A DNA stretch of 64,000 nucleotides from Pseudomonas yamanorum (GTDB lineage Bacteria > Pseudomonadota > Gammaproteobacteria > Pseudomonadales > Pseudomonadaceae), in contig NZ_LT629793.1 of assembly GCF_900105735.1 (NCBI RefSeq), forward strand, positions 124,001 through 188,000, in the 5' to 3' direction. Under the pieces are notes generated by a model that worked only from the letters and a program-made list of their open reading frames with translations, was not told the origin of the DNA and searched no databases. Shown here one piece after another: positions 26,816-36,259 of the stretch. The first letter of the stretch is position 1. Each line of letters starts with the position of its first letter. The translations under genes were made by a program, and so were the position numbers.

Positions 26816-27961
26816 TTATCGGGGCCGCGCAGCAACCAGTTTCCAGACCCGGGCGATGTCCGAGGCGCGCTCGCGCAACAGGCGCGGCGCCTCGCTGCAG
26901 GCCTGTTCCAGGGTAGTCGGGCCGGACGGCAAGGCGAACGCGGCATCCACACCGTGGGCGTACATCTGCTCGTAGCCATCACCCAAGGTGCCGGCGATCA
27001 CAATCACTGGCACGTTGTACTGTTTGGCGATCCGCGCGACGCCAAACGGGGTTTTGCCCCGCAGGGTCTGGGCGTCGAAGCGGCCTTCGCCGGTGATGAC
27101 CAGGTCAGCGCCACGCACGGCCTTTTCGAGCCCCACCAGCTCGGCGACCACTTCAACCCCTGCACGAAACTGTGCGCCAAGGAACGCCTTGGCGGCAAAG
27201 CCCAGGCCGCCGGCGGCGCCGCTGCCGGGTTCGTCGCGTACATCTTTGGGCAAGACCTTGGCGCAGTGATCGGCGAAATGGCCGAGGGCGGCATCCAGTT
27301 GTTCGACTTGCTGGGGATTGGCGCCTTTTTGCGGGCCGAAAATCGCCGAGGCACCGTGGGGGCCGCACAGTGGATTGTTCACGTCGGCGGCAATTTCGAA
27401 GCGCACCTGGGCCAGGCGTGGGTCCAGTTGCTCAAGGCTGATGCGCGACAGCTTGGCCAGCGCCAGGCCGCCCAGGGGCAATGCAGCCTCTTCGGCATCA
27501 AGCAATTGCACACCGAGAGCCAGCATCGCCCCCGCCCCTCCATCGTTGGTGGCGCTGCCGCCAATGGCCAGGATGATGCGTTGGGCGCCGGCATCCAGGG
27601 CGGCGCGGATCAGCTCGCCAGTGCCGAAGGTGCTGCTGGAACACGCATCTCGCTGACCCGGTGGCACGAGTTGCAGACCGCTGGCCTCGGCCATTTCGAT
27701 GATTGCGGTGTGGCTCTCGGCCAGCCAGCCCCAATGCGCGTCGACACTGCCACCCAATGGCCCTTGCACACGGTTGGTGCGCAACTCGCCCTGGCAGGCG
27801 GCGAGTACCGACTCCACCGTGCCCTCACCACCGTCCGCCATCGGGCACTTGATCAGCTCGGCGTCGGGCCACACGCTGGCCAACCCCTCGGCAATGGCAT
27901 TCGCCACGCCTTCAGCACTCAGGCTGTCCTTGAACGAATCGGGGGCGATGATGATTTTCAT
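26816..27961 (-). CDS. Glycerate 2-kinase (GarK/GlxK family)
   Basis: A 381-residue kinase that phosphorylates D-glycerate to 2-phosphoglycerate, linking glyoxylate, glucarate or hydroxypyruvate breakdown to glycolysis. Family marks are the start MKIIIAPDSFKDSLSA, DGGEGTVESVL near residue 60, GGSATNDGGAGAMLALG near 120 and GEGRFDAQTLRGKTP near 290. The start follows a GGAGAAAG site. It lies downstream of and in line with a cdaR-like regulator, with 91 bases between. Confidence 0.93.
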   Translation of the reverse strand: MKIIIAPDSFKDSLSAEGVANAIAEGLASVWPDAELIKCPMADGGEGTVESVLAACQGELRTNRVQGPLGGSVDAHWGWLAESHTAIIEMAEASGLQLVPPGQRDACSSSTFGTGELIRAALDAGAQRIILAIGGSATNDGGAGAMLALGVQLLDAEEAALPLGGLALAKLSRISLEQLDPRLAQVRFEIAADVNNPLCGPHGASAIFGPQKGANPQQVEQLDAALGHFADHCAKVLPKDVRDEPGSGAAGGLGFAAKAFLGAQFRAGVEVVAELVGLEKAVRGADLVITGEGRFDAQTLRGKTPFGVARIAKQYNVPVIVIAGTLGDGYEQMYAHGVDAAFALPSGPTTLEQACSEAPRLLRERASDIARVWKLVAARPR

Positions 27962-28052
27962 GGGCTTTCTCCGGTTTTTATAACGCCCATGCTGCCAGTT
28001 GGCACCGGCAATAACGCCGGTCCATTGCACAAGAGTGGCTGGGGTTTGTTGT

Positions 28053-29159
28053 TCATTTCGACAAAGCCTGCGGCAATAGCTGTACGCCCAGGTACAACGC
28101 AAGCATGCCATCGAGGGTCAACGGGTCGACGCCGCTCAACTCGGCGATGCGCTCCATGCGATAGCGCAGGCTGTTGCGGTGAATGCCCAGGGCATCGGCG
28201 CAGGCCTGGCTTTGGCCGTCGTGATCGCACCAACTGCGCAGGGTCGCCAGCAACTGGCCGTTGCTGTCCTTGACCAGTACCTTGCGCAGCGGGTTGAGCA
28301 GTTCGTCGAGGGCGTCGTCGTTGCGGTGGCGCCAGAGCATTACCGGCAGGCGGTAGCGATTGAGGGTCAGCAACCGCGATTCGGGCAGCACATCACGGCC
28401 ATAGGCAAGCAGATCGCCGACCCGCCGGTAGCAACGGCGTAGCCCGGGCAGGCCGTCTGCTTGCCCGCCGACGGCGACCCGCAGGATGTTCCAGCCCAGG
28501 CCGTCGAGTTTTTCCAGCAGGCGCGGGTTGTCGACTTGCACCGACGCCGGTCGGCACCACAGCAGGGAAAACTGTGCGGAGCTGACGCACCAGCTGTCCG
28601 GGTAGCGCGAGGTCAGCCAGGTGCTCAAGGCTTCCGCCGACTGGCCGCTGCCCAGTTCAAACAGGTACGGCGTACGTGCCATCTGCGGTTTGAGGCCCAG
28701 CTGCTGCGCTTCATCCACCAGCCGCGGCGAGTCGCCGGTCTCGGCCAGAAGGAGCGCCAGCAGGTCATCGCAACGCTGGCGCCGCCATTGCTGCTCGGCC
28801 TGCTGGTGACGCTGGCTCACCAGCATTTCGGCGGTCATGCGTACGAGTTGCGCATAGGTACGCAGCAATTCCGGCTCACCGGTAATGCCCAGCACGCCGA
28901 TCAGGCGCTGGTCGTGCAGCAGCGGCAGATTGATCCCGGGTTGCACGCCCTTGAGGTGCTTGGCGGTCTGGCTGTCGATCTCCACCACGCGCACATTCGC
29001 CAGCACCAACTGCGCGCCTTCGTGGCGGGTGTTGATCCGCTCGGGTTCGCCGCTGCCGAGGATCAGGCCCTGGCTGTCCATGACGTTGACGTTATAGGGC
29101 AGGATCGCCATGGTGCGATTGACGATATCCTGCGCCAAGTCATGATCCAGCTCGAACAT
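28053..29159 (-). CDS. CdaR-family sugar-diacid regulator
   Basis: A 368-residue activator. The N-terminal diacid-binding domain (LDHDLAQDIVNRTMAILPYN, GVQPGINLPLLHDQRLIGVLG) is followed by a central region. A C-terminal PucR-type HTH comes last (LRSWCDHDGQSQACADAL, then GIHRNSLRYRMERI). CdaR proteins sense glucarate, galactarate or glycerate. It stands between glycerate kinase (same strand) and a divergent MFS carrier, so it should control both. The start at MFELDHD is chosen because AGGAA lies 10 bases upstream. Confidence 0.9.
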   Translation of the reverse strand: MFELDHDLAQDIVNRTMAILPYNVNVMDSQGLILGSGEPERINTRHEGAQLVLANVRVVEIDSQTAKHLKGVQPGINLPLLHDQRLIGVLGITGEPELLRTYAQLVRMTAEMLVSQRHQQAEQQWRRQRCDDLLALLLAETGDSPRLVDEAQQLGLKPQMARTPYLFELGSGQSAEALSTWLTSRYPDSWCVSSAQFSLLWCRPASVQVDNPRLLEKLDGLGWNILRVAVGGQADGLPGLRRCYRRVGDLLAYGRDVLPESRLLTLNRYRLPVMLWRHRNDDALDELLNPLRKVLVKDSNGQLLATLRSWCDHDGQSQACADALGIHRNSLRYRMERIAELSGVDPLTLDGMLALYLGVQLLPQALSK

Positions 29160-29319
29160 GGGGCTAAATTCCTGAAAAAACCGGTTGTTCATAGGCACAG
29201 CGCAAACGATGCTTGACTGTGCGCGAGCACAAAGACATCACCCCTTGAGGTGGTCGAGACTCATTGGGCGATCAACGTTACCCTCGCATCGCGAAAAATC
29301 ATAATAAAGAGAGACTGCC

Positions 29320-30630
29320 ATGTCACAGAGCGCCGCTGTTACCCAGGCCACCGATGACGATAAAAACGCCGTATACAAGCGCATCACCCTGCGCCTGATC
29401 CCCTTCATTTTCATCTGCTACCTGTTCAACTACCTCGACCGCGTCAACGTCGGCTTTGCCAAGTTGCAGATGCTCGACGACCTGAAATTCAGCGAGACCG
29501 TGTACGGCCTCGGTGCCGGGATCTTCTTTATCGGCTACGTGCTGTGCGGCGTGCCGAGCAACCTGGCGTTGACCAAATTTGGTCCACGGCGCTGGATTGC
29601 GCTGATGATGATCGTTTGGGGCACCCTGTCCACCTGCCTGCTGTTCGTCAGCACGCCAACGCACTTCTATGGTTTGCGCCTGCTGACCGGTGCCGCCGAA
29701 GCCGGGTTCTTCCCGGGCGTGGTGCTGTACCTCTCGCAGTGGTTCCCGACCTTCCGCCGTGGGCGGATCATGGCGCTGTTCATGTCGGCGATTCCGGTGT
29801 CCGGCCTGCTGGGCAGCCCGTTCTCCGGCTGGATCCTCAACCACTTCGCCGCCGGCCAAGGCGGGCTTGCGGGCTGGCAGTGGATGTTCCTGCTGCAAGG
29901 CGTGCCGACGGTGATCCTCGGTGCCCTCGCCTACTTCCTGCTCAGCGACAGCTTTGCCAACGCCAAGTGGCTCACGCCCCATGAGCGCGCGGTGCTGGAA
30001 GCCGACCAGGCCACCGACCTGGCCAACAAACCGAAGACCACCAGCGACTCGCTGCTGGAAGTGTTCAAGAACCCGGCCATCTGGGCATTCGGCCTGATCT
30101 ACTTCTGCATCCAGAGCGGTGTGTACGCCATCAACTTCTGGCTGCCATCGATCATCAAGAACATGGGCTTCAGCGATAACCTGGTAATTGGCTGGCTGAG
30201 TGCGATCCCGTACCTGCTGGCGGCGGTGTTCATGTTGCTGGTGGGCCGCTCTGCCGACCTGCGCAAGGAGCGTCGCTGGCACTTGGTGGTGCCGATGTTG
30301 ATGGGCGCGATCGGGCTGGTGATTGCGGTGAACTTTGCAACCACCCCGGCCATTGCGATCCTTGGCCTGACCATCGCCACCATGGGCGCCCTTACCGGCC
30401 TGCCGATGTTCTGGCCGGTGCCCACCGCCATGCTCAGCGCAGGTGCGGCAGCGGGTGGTTTGGCGTTGATCAACTCCATGGGCCAGATGGCGGGTTTCCT
30501 CAGCCCGTATATCGTCGGGTTTGTGAAGGACGCCACCGGGTCTACGGACATTGCGCTGTACCTGCTGGCGGCAGTGATCGTCGCGGGCAGTGTGTTGGCG
30601 TTGCGCATGACGCGCACACTCAAGGGCTGA
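29320..30630 (+). CDS. MFS transporter, GudP-like (sugar diacid or glycerate uptake)
   Basis: A 436-residue ACS-family MFS protein with 12 hydrophobic segments. It has the signature NYLDRVNVGFAKLQ, then RLLTGAAEAGFFPGVVLYL and FMSAIPVSGLLGSPFSG. It is divergent from the cdaR-like gene. No glucarate or galactarate dehydratase is in the window, while glycerate kinase is, so D-glycerate is as good a guess as glucarate. A strong terminator follows. Confidence 0.85.
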   Translation: MSQSAAVTQATDDDKNAVYKRITLRLIPFIFICYLFNYLDRVNVGFAKLQMLDDLKFSETVYGLGAGIFFIGYVLCGVPSNLALTKFGPRRWIALMMIVWGTLSTCLLFVSTPTHFYGLRLLTGAAEAGFFPGVVLYLSQWFPTFRRGRIMALFMSAIPVSGLLGSPFSGWILNHFAAGQGGLAGWQWMFLLQGVPTVILGALAYFLLSDSFANAKWLTPHERAVLEADQATDLANKPKTTSDSLLEVFKNPAIWAFGLIYFCIQSGVYAINFWLPSIIKNMGFSDNLVIGWLSAIPYLLAAVFMLLVGRSADLRKERRWHLVVPMLMGAIGLVIAVNFATTPAIAILGLTIATMGALTGLPMFWPVPTAMLSAGAAAGGLALINSMGQMAGFLSPYIVGFVKDATGSTDIALYLLAAVIVAGSVLALRMTRTLKG

Positions 30631-30641
30631 CATCAGGGTAG

Positions 30642-30680
30642 ACCGGTACCGTCGATCTCCATGACGGCGCCGGTGTTTTT
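30642..30680 (+). terminator. Rho-independent terminator after the MFS gene
   Basis: Arms ACCGGTACCGTC and GACGGCGCCGGT pair at 10 of 12 positions around a nine-base loop, followed by GTTTTTA. Confidence 0.7.
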
Positions 30681-30861
30681 ATAGCTAAAGTACCGCCGGA
30701 AACCCGTCTTAACCTGAACGCCAAAGCCAAGTAACAAACAGGCTACAAACCTTACCTAACCTTTACTCTGGCGCCGCGTCATCCCCTCAAAAAGTGCTGT
30801 CTGAAACGTATGCCCGGGAATATTATTAAAACCGGTTCGATGCATAGGTAGAGGACTTGTC

Positions 30862-31209
30862 ATGATCAGTCGACTCTCAAAAATGAAAGTAGCCATCGTG
30901 CTTATTGCCACCCTCGCCATCGCAGGGCAAGCAGAAGCCCGTGGTGGGTACGGCTATGGATGGGGTCACGGTGGTTACCATGGTGGTTGGGGCTGGGGTG
31001 GCCCCGCCCTGCTGGGCGCAGTGGTGGGTGGATTGGTAGTGGGCTCGGTGGTTGCGAACTCCCAGCCTCCGGTCTACGTGCAGCAACAACCGGTTTACGT
31101 GCAACCGCAGCCGGTGTACATCCAGCAACCGCCGCCGGTCTACTACCAGGCGCCGCCTCCTCCGGGCTATTACTACCCGCCGCAACCGATTCCGGCACCG
31201 CGTTATTAA
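30862..31209 (+). CDS. Small secreted/membrane protein, Gly-Tyr-Trp then Pro-Tyr-Gln rich
   Basis: A 115-residue protein with a signal peptide (KMKVAIVLIATLAIAGQAEA). Next comes a Gly/Tyr/Trp/His region, then a hydrophobic Gly-rich segment (ALLGAVVGGLVVGSVVAN) like a glycine zipper. The tail is low-complexity, with tandem PVYVQ/QQP/PPVYY units. It is probably exported and may sit in the membrane or interact with the cell surface. No family function is known to me. An alternative start lies seven codons in (MKVAIV). It stands alone with its own terminator. Confidence 0.75.
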   Translation: MISRLSKMKVAIVLIATLAIAGQAEARGGYGYGWGHGGYHGGWGWGGPALLGAVVGGLVVGSVVANSQPPVYVQQQPVYVQPQPVYIQQPPPVYYQAPPPPGYYYPPQPIPAPRY

Positions 31210-31234
31210 CGCGCGGCCCGATTACTGATAATGC

Positions 31235-31264
31235 AGGTCCCGCCTGAAAGCGGGACCTTTTTTA
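31235..31264. terminator. Terminator between convergent genes
   Basis: The hairpin AGGTCCCGC / GCGGGACCT, with a six-base loop, is followed by a T run on the + strand. It serves the small secreted protein gene and perhaps the convergent SDR gene. Confidence 0.85.
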
Positions 31265-31275
31265 TTCCGCTGCCT

Positions 31276-31980
31276 TTAGAGCAATCCACCGCCGTCGACA
31301 TCAATCACGCTGCCAGTGATAAACCCGTTCTCCATCGCCAGTACGTACCCGGCAGCCACTTCTTCGGCCTGCCCCACTCGCCCCACCGGCAATGCCCCGC
31401 CCGCCTTGGCAAACATTGCCAGTCGCTGCTCCTCGGATAAGCCCGAATACGCCTCGGTATCGATCACCCCAGGACTCACCACATTGACCCTGCGTGGCGC
31501 CAGTTCCTTGGCCAGTTGCTTGCCCAGCGCTTCAGTGGCCGCATTGATCCCGGTCTTGATGAATTGCCCTGCAACCGTTTTGCGCCCCAACTGTCCCGAC
31601 GTCAGGGTGATGCTGCCGTGCTCGGCGAGAAAGGGCAGCGCCGACTGGATCGCCCGCAGCGAACCCCAGAGTTTTACGTTGAAGTTGTCTTGCGCCAGGT
31701 TCAGGTCCGTCTCGATCAATGCCTTCGCCTGTACCGCAGGGCCTGCGGTATAGACCAGATGATCAAACGGCCCCACCGTTTCGAACAACCGCTGCAACGA
31801 GGCCGCGTCGGTCACGTCTACCTGCTCGCTGCGCATGCCGTTCTCCACGGTTGAAGACAAGCGTCGCCCGGCCAGCACCACCTGGGCGCCGCGTGCCACG
31901 GCCTGCTTGGCCACGGCGGCACCAATGCCGCTGCTACCGCCGATGACGATGATGGTTTTGCCGCTGAGGGGAGAATTCAT
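31276..31980 (-). CDS. Short-chain dehydrogenase-like protein lacking the YxxxK motif
   Basis: A 234-residue SDR-fold protein. The cofactor motif GGSSGIG is at residues 14-20 and VDVTD near 54. In the usual NNAG position it has YTAGPA. Where classical SDRs have Tyr-x-x-x-Lys, this protein reads VAGQFIKTGINAATEAL, and no Tyr occurs nearby. It may be a non-classical SDR or may have a different acid-base residue. It is divergent from a LysR gene, its likely regulator. Substrate unknown. Confidence 0.85.
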   Translation of the reverse strand: MNSPLSGKTIIVIGGSSGIGAAVAKQAVARGAQVVLAGRRLSSTVENGMRSEQVDVTDAASLQRLFETVGPFDHLVYTAGPAVQAKALIETDLNLAQDNFNVKLWGSLRAIQSALPFLAEHGSITLTSGQLGRKTVAGQFIKTGINAATEALGKQLAKELAPRRVNVVSPGVIDTEAYSGLSEEQRLAMFAKAGGALPVGRVGQAEEVAAGYVLAMENGFITGSVIDVDGGGLL

Positions 31981-32080
31981 GAAGAACTACCTGGTTGAGA
32001 AAATGAGCTTTCATCTTCCCAGCTTGGCAATCGTTGAAAAATCCCGGTAAAACGACAAGATCTTTAAAGGATTTTTACAG

Positions 32081-32983
32081 ATGAGTTCAATCCTCGACCT
32101 TGAAGTCTTCGTGCGCACCGCCGACACCGGCAGCCTGTCCGCCGCCGCCCGTAGCCTCAGCCTGACCCCGGCGGCCGCCAGCATTGCCCTCAAGCGCCTG
32201 GAAACCCGCCTGGGCATTCGGCTGCTGGCGCGCTCCACCCGCAGCATGCGCCTGACTGAAGAAGGCCGGCGCTACCTGGACAGCGTGCGGGTGGCCCTGG
32301 AGGCGTTGTCCGAAGGCGAACAGGCGATCAAGCAACAAGGCCAAAGCCTCAGTGGTTTGCTGCAATTGGCCGCGCCCTCGGATTTCGGGCGCAATGTGCT
32401 GCTGGGCTGGCTGGATGAGTTCAAGCTCGAGCACCCGAACGTTCGCCTGCAATTGCTGCTCAACGACAGCAATGCCGACCTGTTTCGCGAAACCGTCGAC
32501 ATCGCCCTGCGTTTCGGCGTACCACGGGACTCCAGCCTGGTCGCGCTGCCGGTGGTGCCCGATCACACACGGGTAGCGTGTGCCAGCCCCGACTACCTCG
32601 CGCGCCACGGCACGCCACGCATCCCTCAGGACCTGGCACAGCACAGCACGCTGCGCTATATGCGCCAGGGGCGCGCGAACAACACCTGGTACTTTCGCCA
32701 GGGTGAGCTGCTGCAGGAAGTCGAGGTCAGCGGCGACTACTTGAGTGATGACGGCGAGATCGTGCGGCGTTGGGCATTGGCCGGCCATGGCATTGCTTAT
32801 AAAGCGCGACTGGATATAGCCCGCGACATCAAGGCCGGACGCCTGGTGCCCTTGCTCACCGATTGGCAAGGCGAGCCGACGCCGTTCAACCTGATGTGCC
32901 CGCATCGGCTGCAAGTGTCGGAACGGGTCAAGGTACTGCACCGCTTCCTGCAACTGCGCTGCGCCGAACTATTACCGCAATAA
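32081..32983 (+). CDS. LysR-family transcriptional regulator
   Basis: A 300-residue LysR protein. The HTH is LEVFVRTADTGSLSAAARSL then SLTPAAASIALKRLE, followed by RLLARSTRSMRLTEEG. The effector domain includes IALRFGVPRDSSLVALPV. It resembles the CrgA/AaeR-type group that usually controls an adjacent divergent oxidoreductase. Here that is the SDR gene, 100 bases away. The aldo-keto reductase gene follows on the same strand. Confidence 0.9.
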   Translation: MSSILDLEVFVRTADTGSLSAAARSLSLTPAAASIALKRLETRLGIRLLARSTRSMRLTEEGRRYLDSVRVALEALSEGEQAIKQQGQSLSGLLQLAAPSDFGRNVLLGWLDEFKLEHPNVRLQLLLNDSNADLFRETVDIALRFGVPRDSSLVALPVVPDHTRVACASPDYLARHGTPRIPQDLAQHSTLRYMRQGRANNTWYFRQGELLQEVEVSGDYLSDDGEIVRRWALAGHGIAYKARLDIARDIKAGRLVPLLTDWQGEPTPFNLMCPHRLQVSERVKVLHRFLQLRCAELLPQ

Positions 32984-33058
32984 CCGTCCCAGGGCTTGTT
33001 CCAGAGCCTTGCTGTCTGGTATTGGATAGGTCTGTCTCCCCCTTTTGAGGTGTTCACG

Positions 33059-34069
33059 ATGATTTACCGCACACTGGGCCAGTCCGGGTTGAAGGTCAGC
33101 GCACTGACCCTGGGCAGCATGATGTTTGGCGAGCAGACCAACACCGAGGATTCGCTGCGCATCATCGACAAGGCCTGGGATCAAGGCATCAATTTTATCG
33201 ACACCGCCGACGTCTACACCGGCGGGCGCTCCGAGGAGATCGTCGGCGAAGCCATCGCCCGCCAGCGCCAGGATTGGGTGCTGGCCTCGAAAGTCGGCAT
33301 CGGCCCGGTGGACGGACTGCCCAATCGCAGCGGCCTGAGTCGCAAGCGGATTTTCAACGCGTTGGAAGCCAGCCTGACGCGCCTCGACACCGATTACCTG
33401 GACATCTATTACCTGCACCGTGAAGACCACAACACCCCGCTGGAAGTCACGATTTCAGCGATTGGCGACTTGATCCGCGAGGGCAAGATCCGCCATTGGG
33501 GCTTGTCCAACTACCGCGGCTGGCGGATCGCCGAAGTGATCCGCGTGGCCGAGCGCCTGGGGGTGGACAAGCCAATCATCAGCCAGCCGCTGTACAACAT
33601 CGTCAACCGCCAGGCCGAGGTGGAGCAGATCACCGCTGCCGCCGCCTATGGCCTGGGCGTGGTGCCTTACAGCCCACTGGCCCGTGGCGTGCTCAGCGGC
33701 AAGTATGCGCCGGACGTAACGCCTGAGGCCGGCAGCCGTGCCGGGCGCCAGGACAAGCGCATCCTGGAAACCGAATGGCGCGTTGAATCCCTGCGCATCG
33801 CCCAGCAGATCCAGCAATACACCCAGGGCCGTGGCGTGGGAATTGTTGAGTTTGCGATTGCCTGGGTGCTGAACAACTCGGCGGTCAGCTCGGCGATTGT
33901 CGGGCCGCGCACCGAGGCCCAGTGGGATGCCTACACCGGTGCGCTGGAGGTCAAGATCACGGCAGAAGATGAAGCCTTCATCGATTCGCTGGTCACCCCG
34001 GGCCATGCCTCGACGCCAGGGTTCAATGACGTGGGCCACTTTGTCTCGGGCCGAATTGCCCGGCCATAA
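33059..34069 (+). CDS. Aldo/keto reductase
   Basis: A 336-residue NADPH-dependent aldo-keto reductase of the group near Kv-beta and E. coli YghZ. The catalytic residues Asp and Tyr are in FIDTADVYTGGRSEE, Lys is in VLASKVG, and His is in DIYYLHREDHNTPLE. The C-terminal cofactor region is AIVGPRTEAQWD. The start at MIYRTLGQSG is chosen by family match with GAGG upstream. It probably detoxifies aldehydes; the actual substrate is not known. Confidence 0.9.
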   Translation: MIYRTLGQSGLKVSALTLGSMMFGEQTNTEDSLRIIDKAWDQGINFIDTADVYTGGRSEEIVGEAIARQRQDWVLASKVGIGPVDGLPNRSGLSRKRIFNALEASLTRLDTDYLDIYYLHREDHNTPLEVTISAIGDLIREGKIRHWGLSNYRGWRIAEVIRVAERLGVDKPIISQPLYNIVNRQAEVEQITAAAAYGLGVVPYSPLARGVLSGKYAPDVTPEAGSRAGRQDKRILETEWRVESLRIAQQIQQYTQGRGVGIVEFAIAWVLNNSAVSSAIVGPRTEAQWDAYTGALEVKITAEDEAFIDSLVTPGHASTPGFNDVGHFVSGRIARP

Positions 34070-34205
34070 GCACACTTTACGGGAGGAGCCGAGCGTTCCT
34101 CCCATAAACTGCCCCAAAACAGAGCAAACATCTCACCTTAAAAGCACTATATTCCCTCCCTGAAATCTCCCCTCTTTTGTATGAATCGGTTTTCGCGAGG
34201 ACAGT

Positions 34206-35087
34206 GTGTCTAAAGGTGTTGTGTTATCGGTCTTGGCCTCGGTGTTGTTTGCCGTGATGTATTACTTCACCTCGCTGCTCACACCCTTGAGCGGTCTGGA
34301 GATCTTCGGCTGGCGGATGCTGCTGACGGTCCCCTGCATGACGGTGTTCATGATCGTCAGCGGCGAGTGGCGGCGGGTGTGGGAGTTGGTTCGGCTGGTG
34401 GCGGCCAAACCCGGGTTGATCGGCGGGTTGCTGTTGTCTTCGGCCTTGCTGGGGGTGCAGTTGTGGCTGTTCATGTGGGCACCGCTCAACGGGCGTAGCC
34501 TGGATGTCTCCCTGGGGTATTTCCTGCTGCCGTTGACCATGGTGCTGACCGGGCGCCTGGTGTATGGCGAACAATTGTCACGCCTGCAAAAGGTCGCGGT
34601 GTTTTTTGCCGGCCTCGGCGTACTTAACGAGTTGTATCAGGTCGGTGGTTTCTCTTGGGCCACGTTAGTGGTGATCATCGGTTACCCGATCTACTTCATC
34701 GTGCGCAAACGCCTGAAGACTGACCACCTGGGCGGGCTGTGGCTCGACATGGCGCTGATGTTGCCGGTGGCGTTATGGTTCGTGCAAAGCGGCGAACAGG
34801 GGTTTTCCGTGCTCGATGCCCACAAGGGCTTGTATGCCTTGATCCCGATGCTGGGCTTGATCAGTGCCTCGGCGCTGGTGTGCTACATCGTTGCCAGCCG
34901 CTTGTTGGCGTTCAGCCTGTTCGGGCTGCTCAGCTATGTGGAGCCGGTGCTGTTGCTCGGGGTCGCCTTGTTGCTGGGAGAAAGCATCAAGGCGGGAGAA
35001 TGGCTGACCTATCTGCCGATCTGGCTGGCCGTGATGGTGCTGGTATACGAAGGTTTCAAGCACCTGGTTCGCCAACGTAAAGCCTGA
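34206..35087 (+). CDS. rarD: EamA-family transporter, RarD type
   Basis: A 293-residue protein with ten hydrophobic helices and the two-fold EamA repeat. It opens with GVVLSVLASVLFAVMYYFTS and GLEIFGWRMLLTVP, the RarD hallmark, and ends with SLFGLLSYVEPVLLLGVALL. The function of RarD is not settled beyond being a drug/metabolite family carrier. The start is GTG. A bidirectional terminator lies directly downstream. Confidence 0.85.
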   Translation: MSKGVVLSVLASVLFAVMYYFTSLLTPLSGLEIFGWRMLLTVPCMTVFMIVSGEWRRVWELVRLVAAKPGLIGGLLLSSALLGVQLWLFMWAPLNGRSLDVSLGYFLLPLTMVLTGRLVYGEQLSRLQKVAVFFAGLGVLNELYQVGGFSWATLVVIIGYPIYFIVRKRLKTDHLGGLWLDMALMLPVALWFVQSGEQGFSVLDAHKGLYALIPMLGLISASALVCYIVASRLLAFSLFGLLSYVEPVLLLGVALLLGESIKAGEWLTYLPIWLAVMVLVYEGFKHLVRQRKA

Positions 35088-35101
35088 TTCCAGGCGAAAA
35101 A

Positions 35102-35138
35102 AAGCCCGGTCGCGGATCCCCACGACCGGGCTTTTTTA
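35102..35138. terminator. Bidirectional terminator between rarD and hpd
   Basis: The hairpin AGCCCGGTCG / CGACCGGGCT is flanked by As on the left and Ts on the right, so it can stop transcription from both convergent genes. Confidence 0.9.
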
Positions 35139-35147
35139 CATCAACGA

Positions 35148-36224
35148 TCAGTCAGCGGTGAGCACACCACGGCGTACCTGGTCGCGCTCGATGGATTCGA
35201 ACAGCGCCTTGAAGTTACCTTCGCCGAAACCGTCATCACCCTTGCGCTGGATGAACTCGAAGAACACCGGGCCCATCAGGGTTTCCGAGAAGATCTGCAG
35301 CAGCAGGCGCTTGTCCCCCGCCACCGACGAACCGTCCAGCAGGATGCCCCGCGCTTGCAACTGGTCCACCGGCTCGCCGTGGTTTGGCAGGCGGCCTTCG
35401 AGCATCTCGTAGTAGGTGTCTGGCGGCGCAGTCATGAAGCGCATGCCGATTTTCTTCAGCGCGTCCCAGGTCTTGACCAGGTCATCGGTGAGGAACGCCA
35501 CGTGCTGGATGCCCTCGCCGTTGAACTGCATCAGGAACTCTTCGATCTGCCCGGCGCCTTTGGACGACTCTTCGTTCAGCGGGATGCGGATCATGCCGTC
35601 CGGGGCGCTCATGGCCTTGGAGGTCAGGCCGGTGTACTCGCCCTTGATATCGAAGTAACGCGCCTCACGGAAGTTGAACAGTTTCTCGTAGAAGTTCGCC
35701 CAATAGACCATGCGCCCGCGGTACACGTTGTGGGTCAGGTGATCGATGACTTTCAGGCCGGCGCCCACCGGGTTGCGTTCAACGCCTTCGAGGTACACGA
35801 AGTCGATGTCATAGATCGAGCTGCCTTCGCCGAAGCGATCGATCAGGTACAGCGGTGCGCCGCCAATGCCCTTGATCGCTGGCAGGTTCAATTCCATCGG
35901 GCCGGTTTCGATATGGATGGGCTGGGCGCCCAGTTCCAGGGCCCGGTTGTAGGCCTGTTGCGAGTCTTTCACGCGAAACGCCATGCCGCACACCGACGGG
36001 CCGTGCTCGGCCGCAAAGTAGGAGGCGATGCTGTTGGGTTCATTGTTGAGGATCAGGTTGATCTCGCCCTGACGGAACAGGTGCACGTTCTTGGAACGGT
36101 GCGTCGCGACTTTGGTGAAGCCCATGATCTCGAAGATCGGCTCCAGGGTGCCCGGGGTTGGCGAAGCGAATTCGATGAATTCAAAGCCCATCAGGCCCAT
36201 TGGGTTTTCGTATAGGTCTGTCAT
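35148..36224 (-). CDS. hpd: 4-hydroxyphenylpyruvate dioxygenase
   Basis: A 358-residue non-haem iron dioxygenase, exactly the length of the P. fluorescens enzyme. It turns 4-hydroxyphenylpyruvate into homogentisate in tyrosine breakdown and supplies the precursor of pyomelanin. Iron ligands are His162 in IDHLTHNV, the His in GIQHVAFLT near 241 and the Glu in [19 protein letters not shown] near 323. The C-terminal helix ends the protein as usual. The start is [10 protein letters not shown] with GAGG upstream. A 34-codon reading frame lies in its leader. Confidence 0.97.
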   Translation of the reverse strand: MTDLYENPMGLMGFEFIEFASPTPGTLEPIFEIMGFTKVATHRSKNVHLFRQGEINLILNNEPNSIASYFAAEHGPSVCGMAFRVKDSQQAYNRALELGAQPIHIETGPMELNLPAIKGIGGAPLYLIDRFGEGSSIYDIDFVYLEGVERNPVGAGLKVIDHLTHNVYRGRMVYWANFYEKLFNFREARYFDIKGEYTGLTSKAMSAPDGMIRIPLNEESSKGAGQIEEFLMQFNGEGIQHVAFLTDDLVKTWDALKKIGMRFMTAPPDTYYEMLEGRLPNHGEPVDQLQARGILLDGSSVAGDKRLLLQIFSETLMGPVFFEFIQRKGDDGFGEGNFKALFESIERDQVRRGVLTAD

Positions 36225-36259
36225 TTTCGGTGCCTCATCATTCTTGTAGTTACACATGT

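Noticed and set aside
34081..34103. Hairpin GGGAGGA / TCCTCCC after the aldo-keto reductase gene.
   Set aside because: No T run follows, so it is not called as a terminator.
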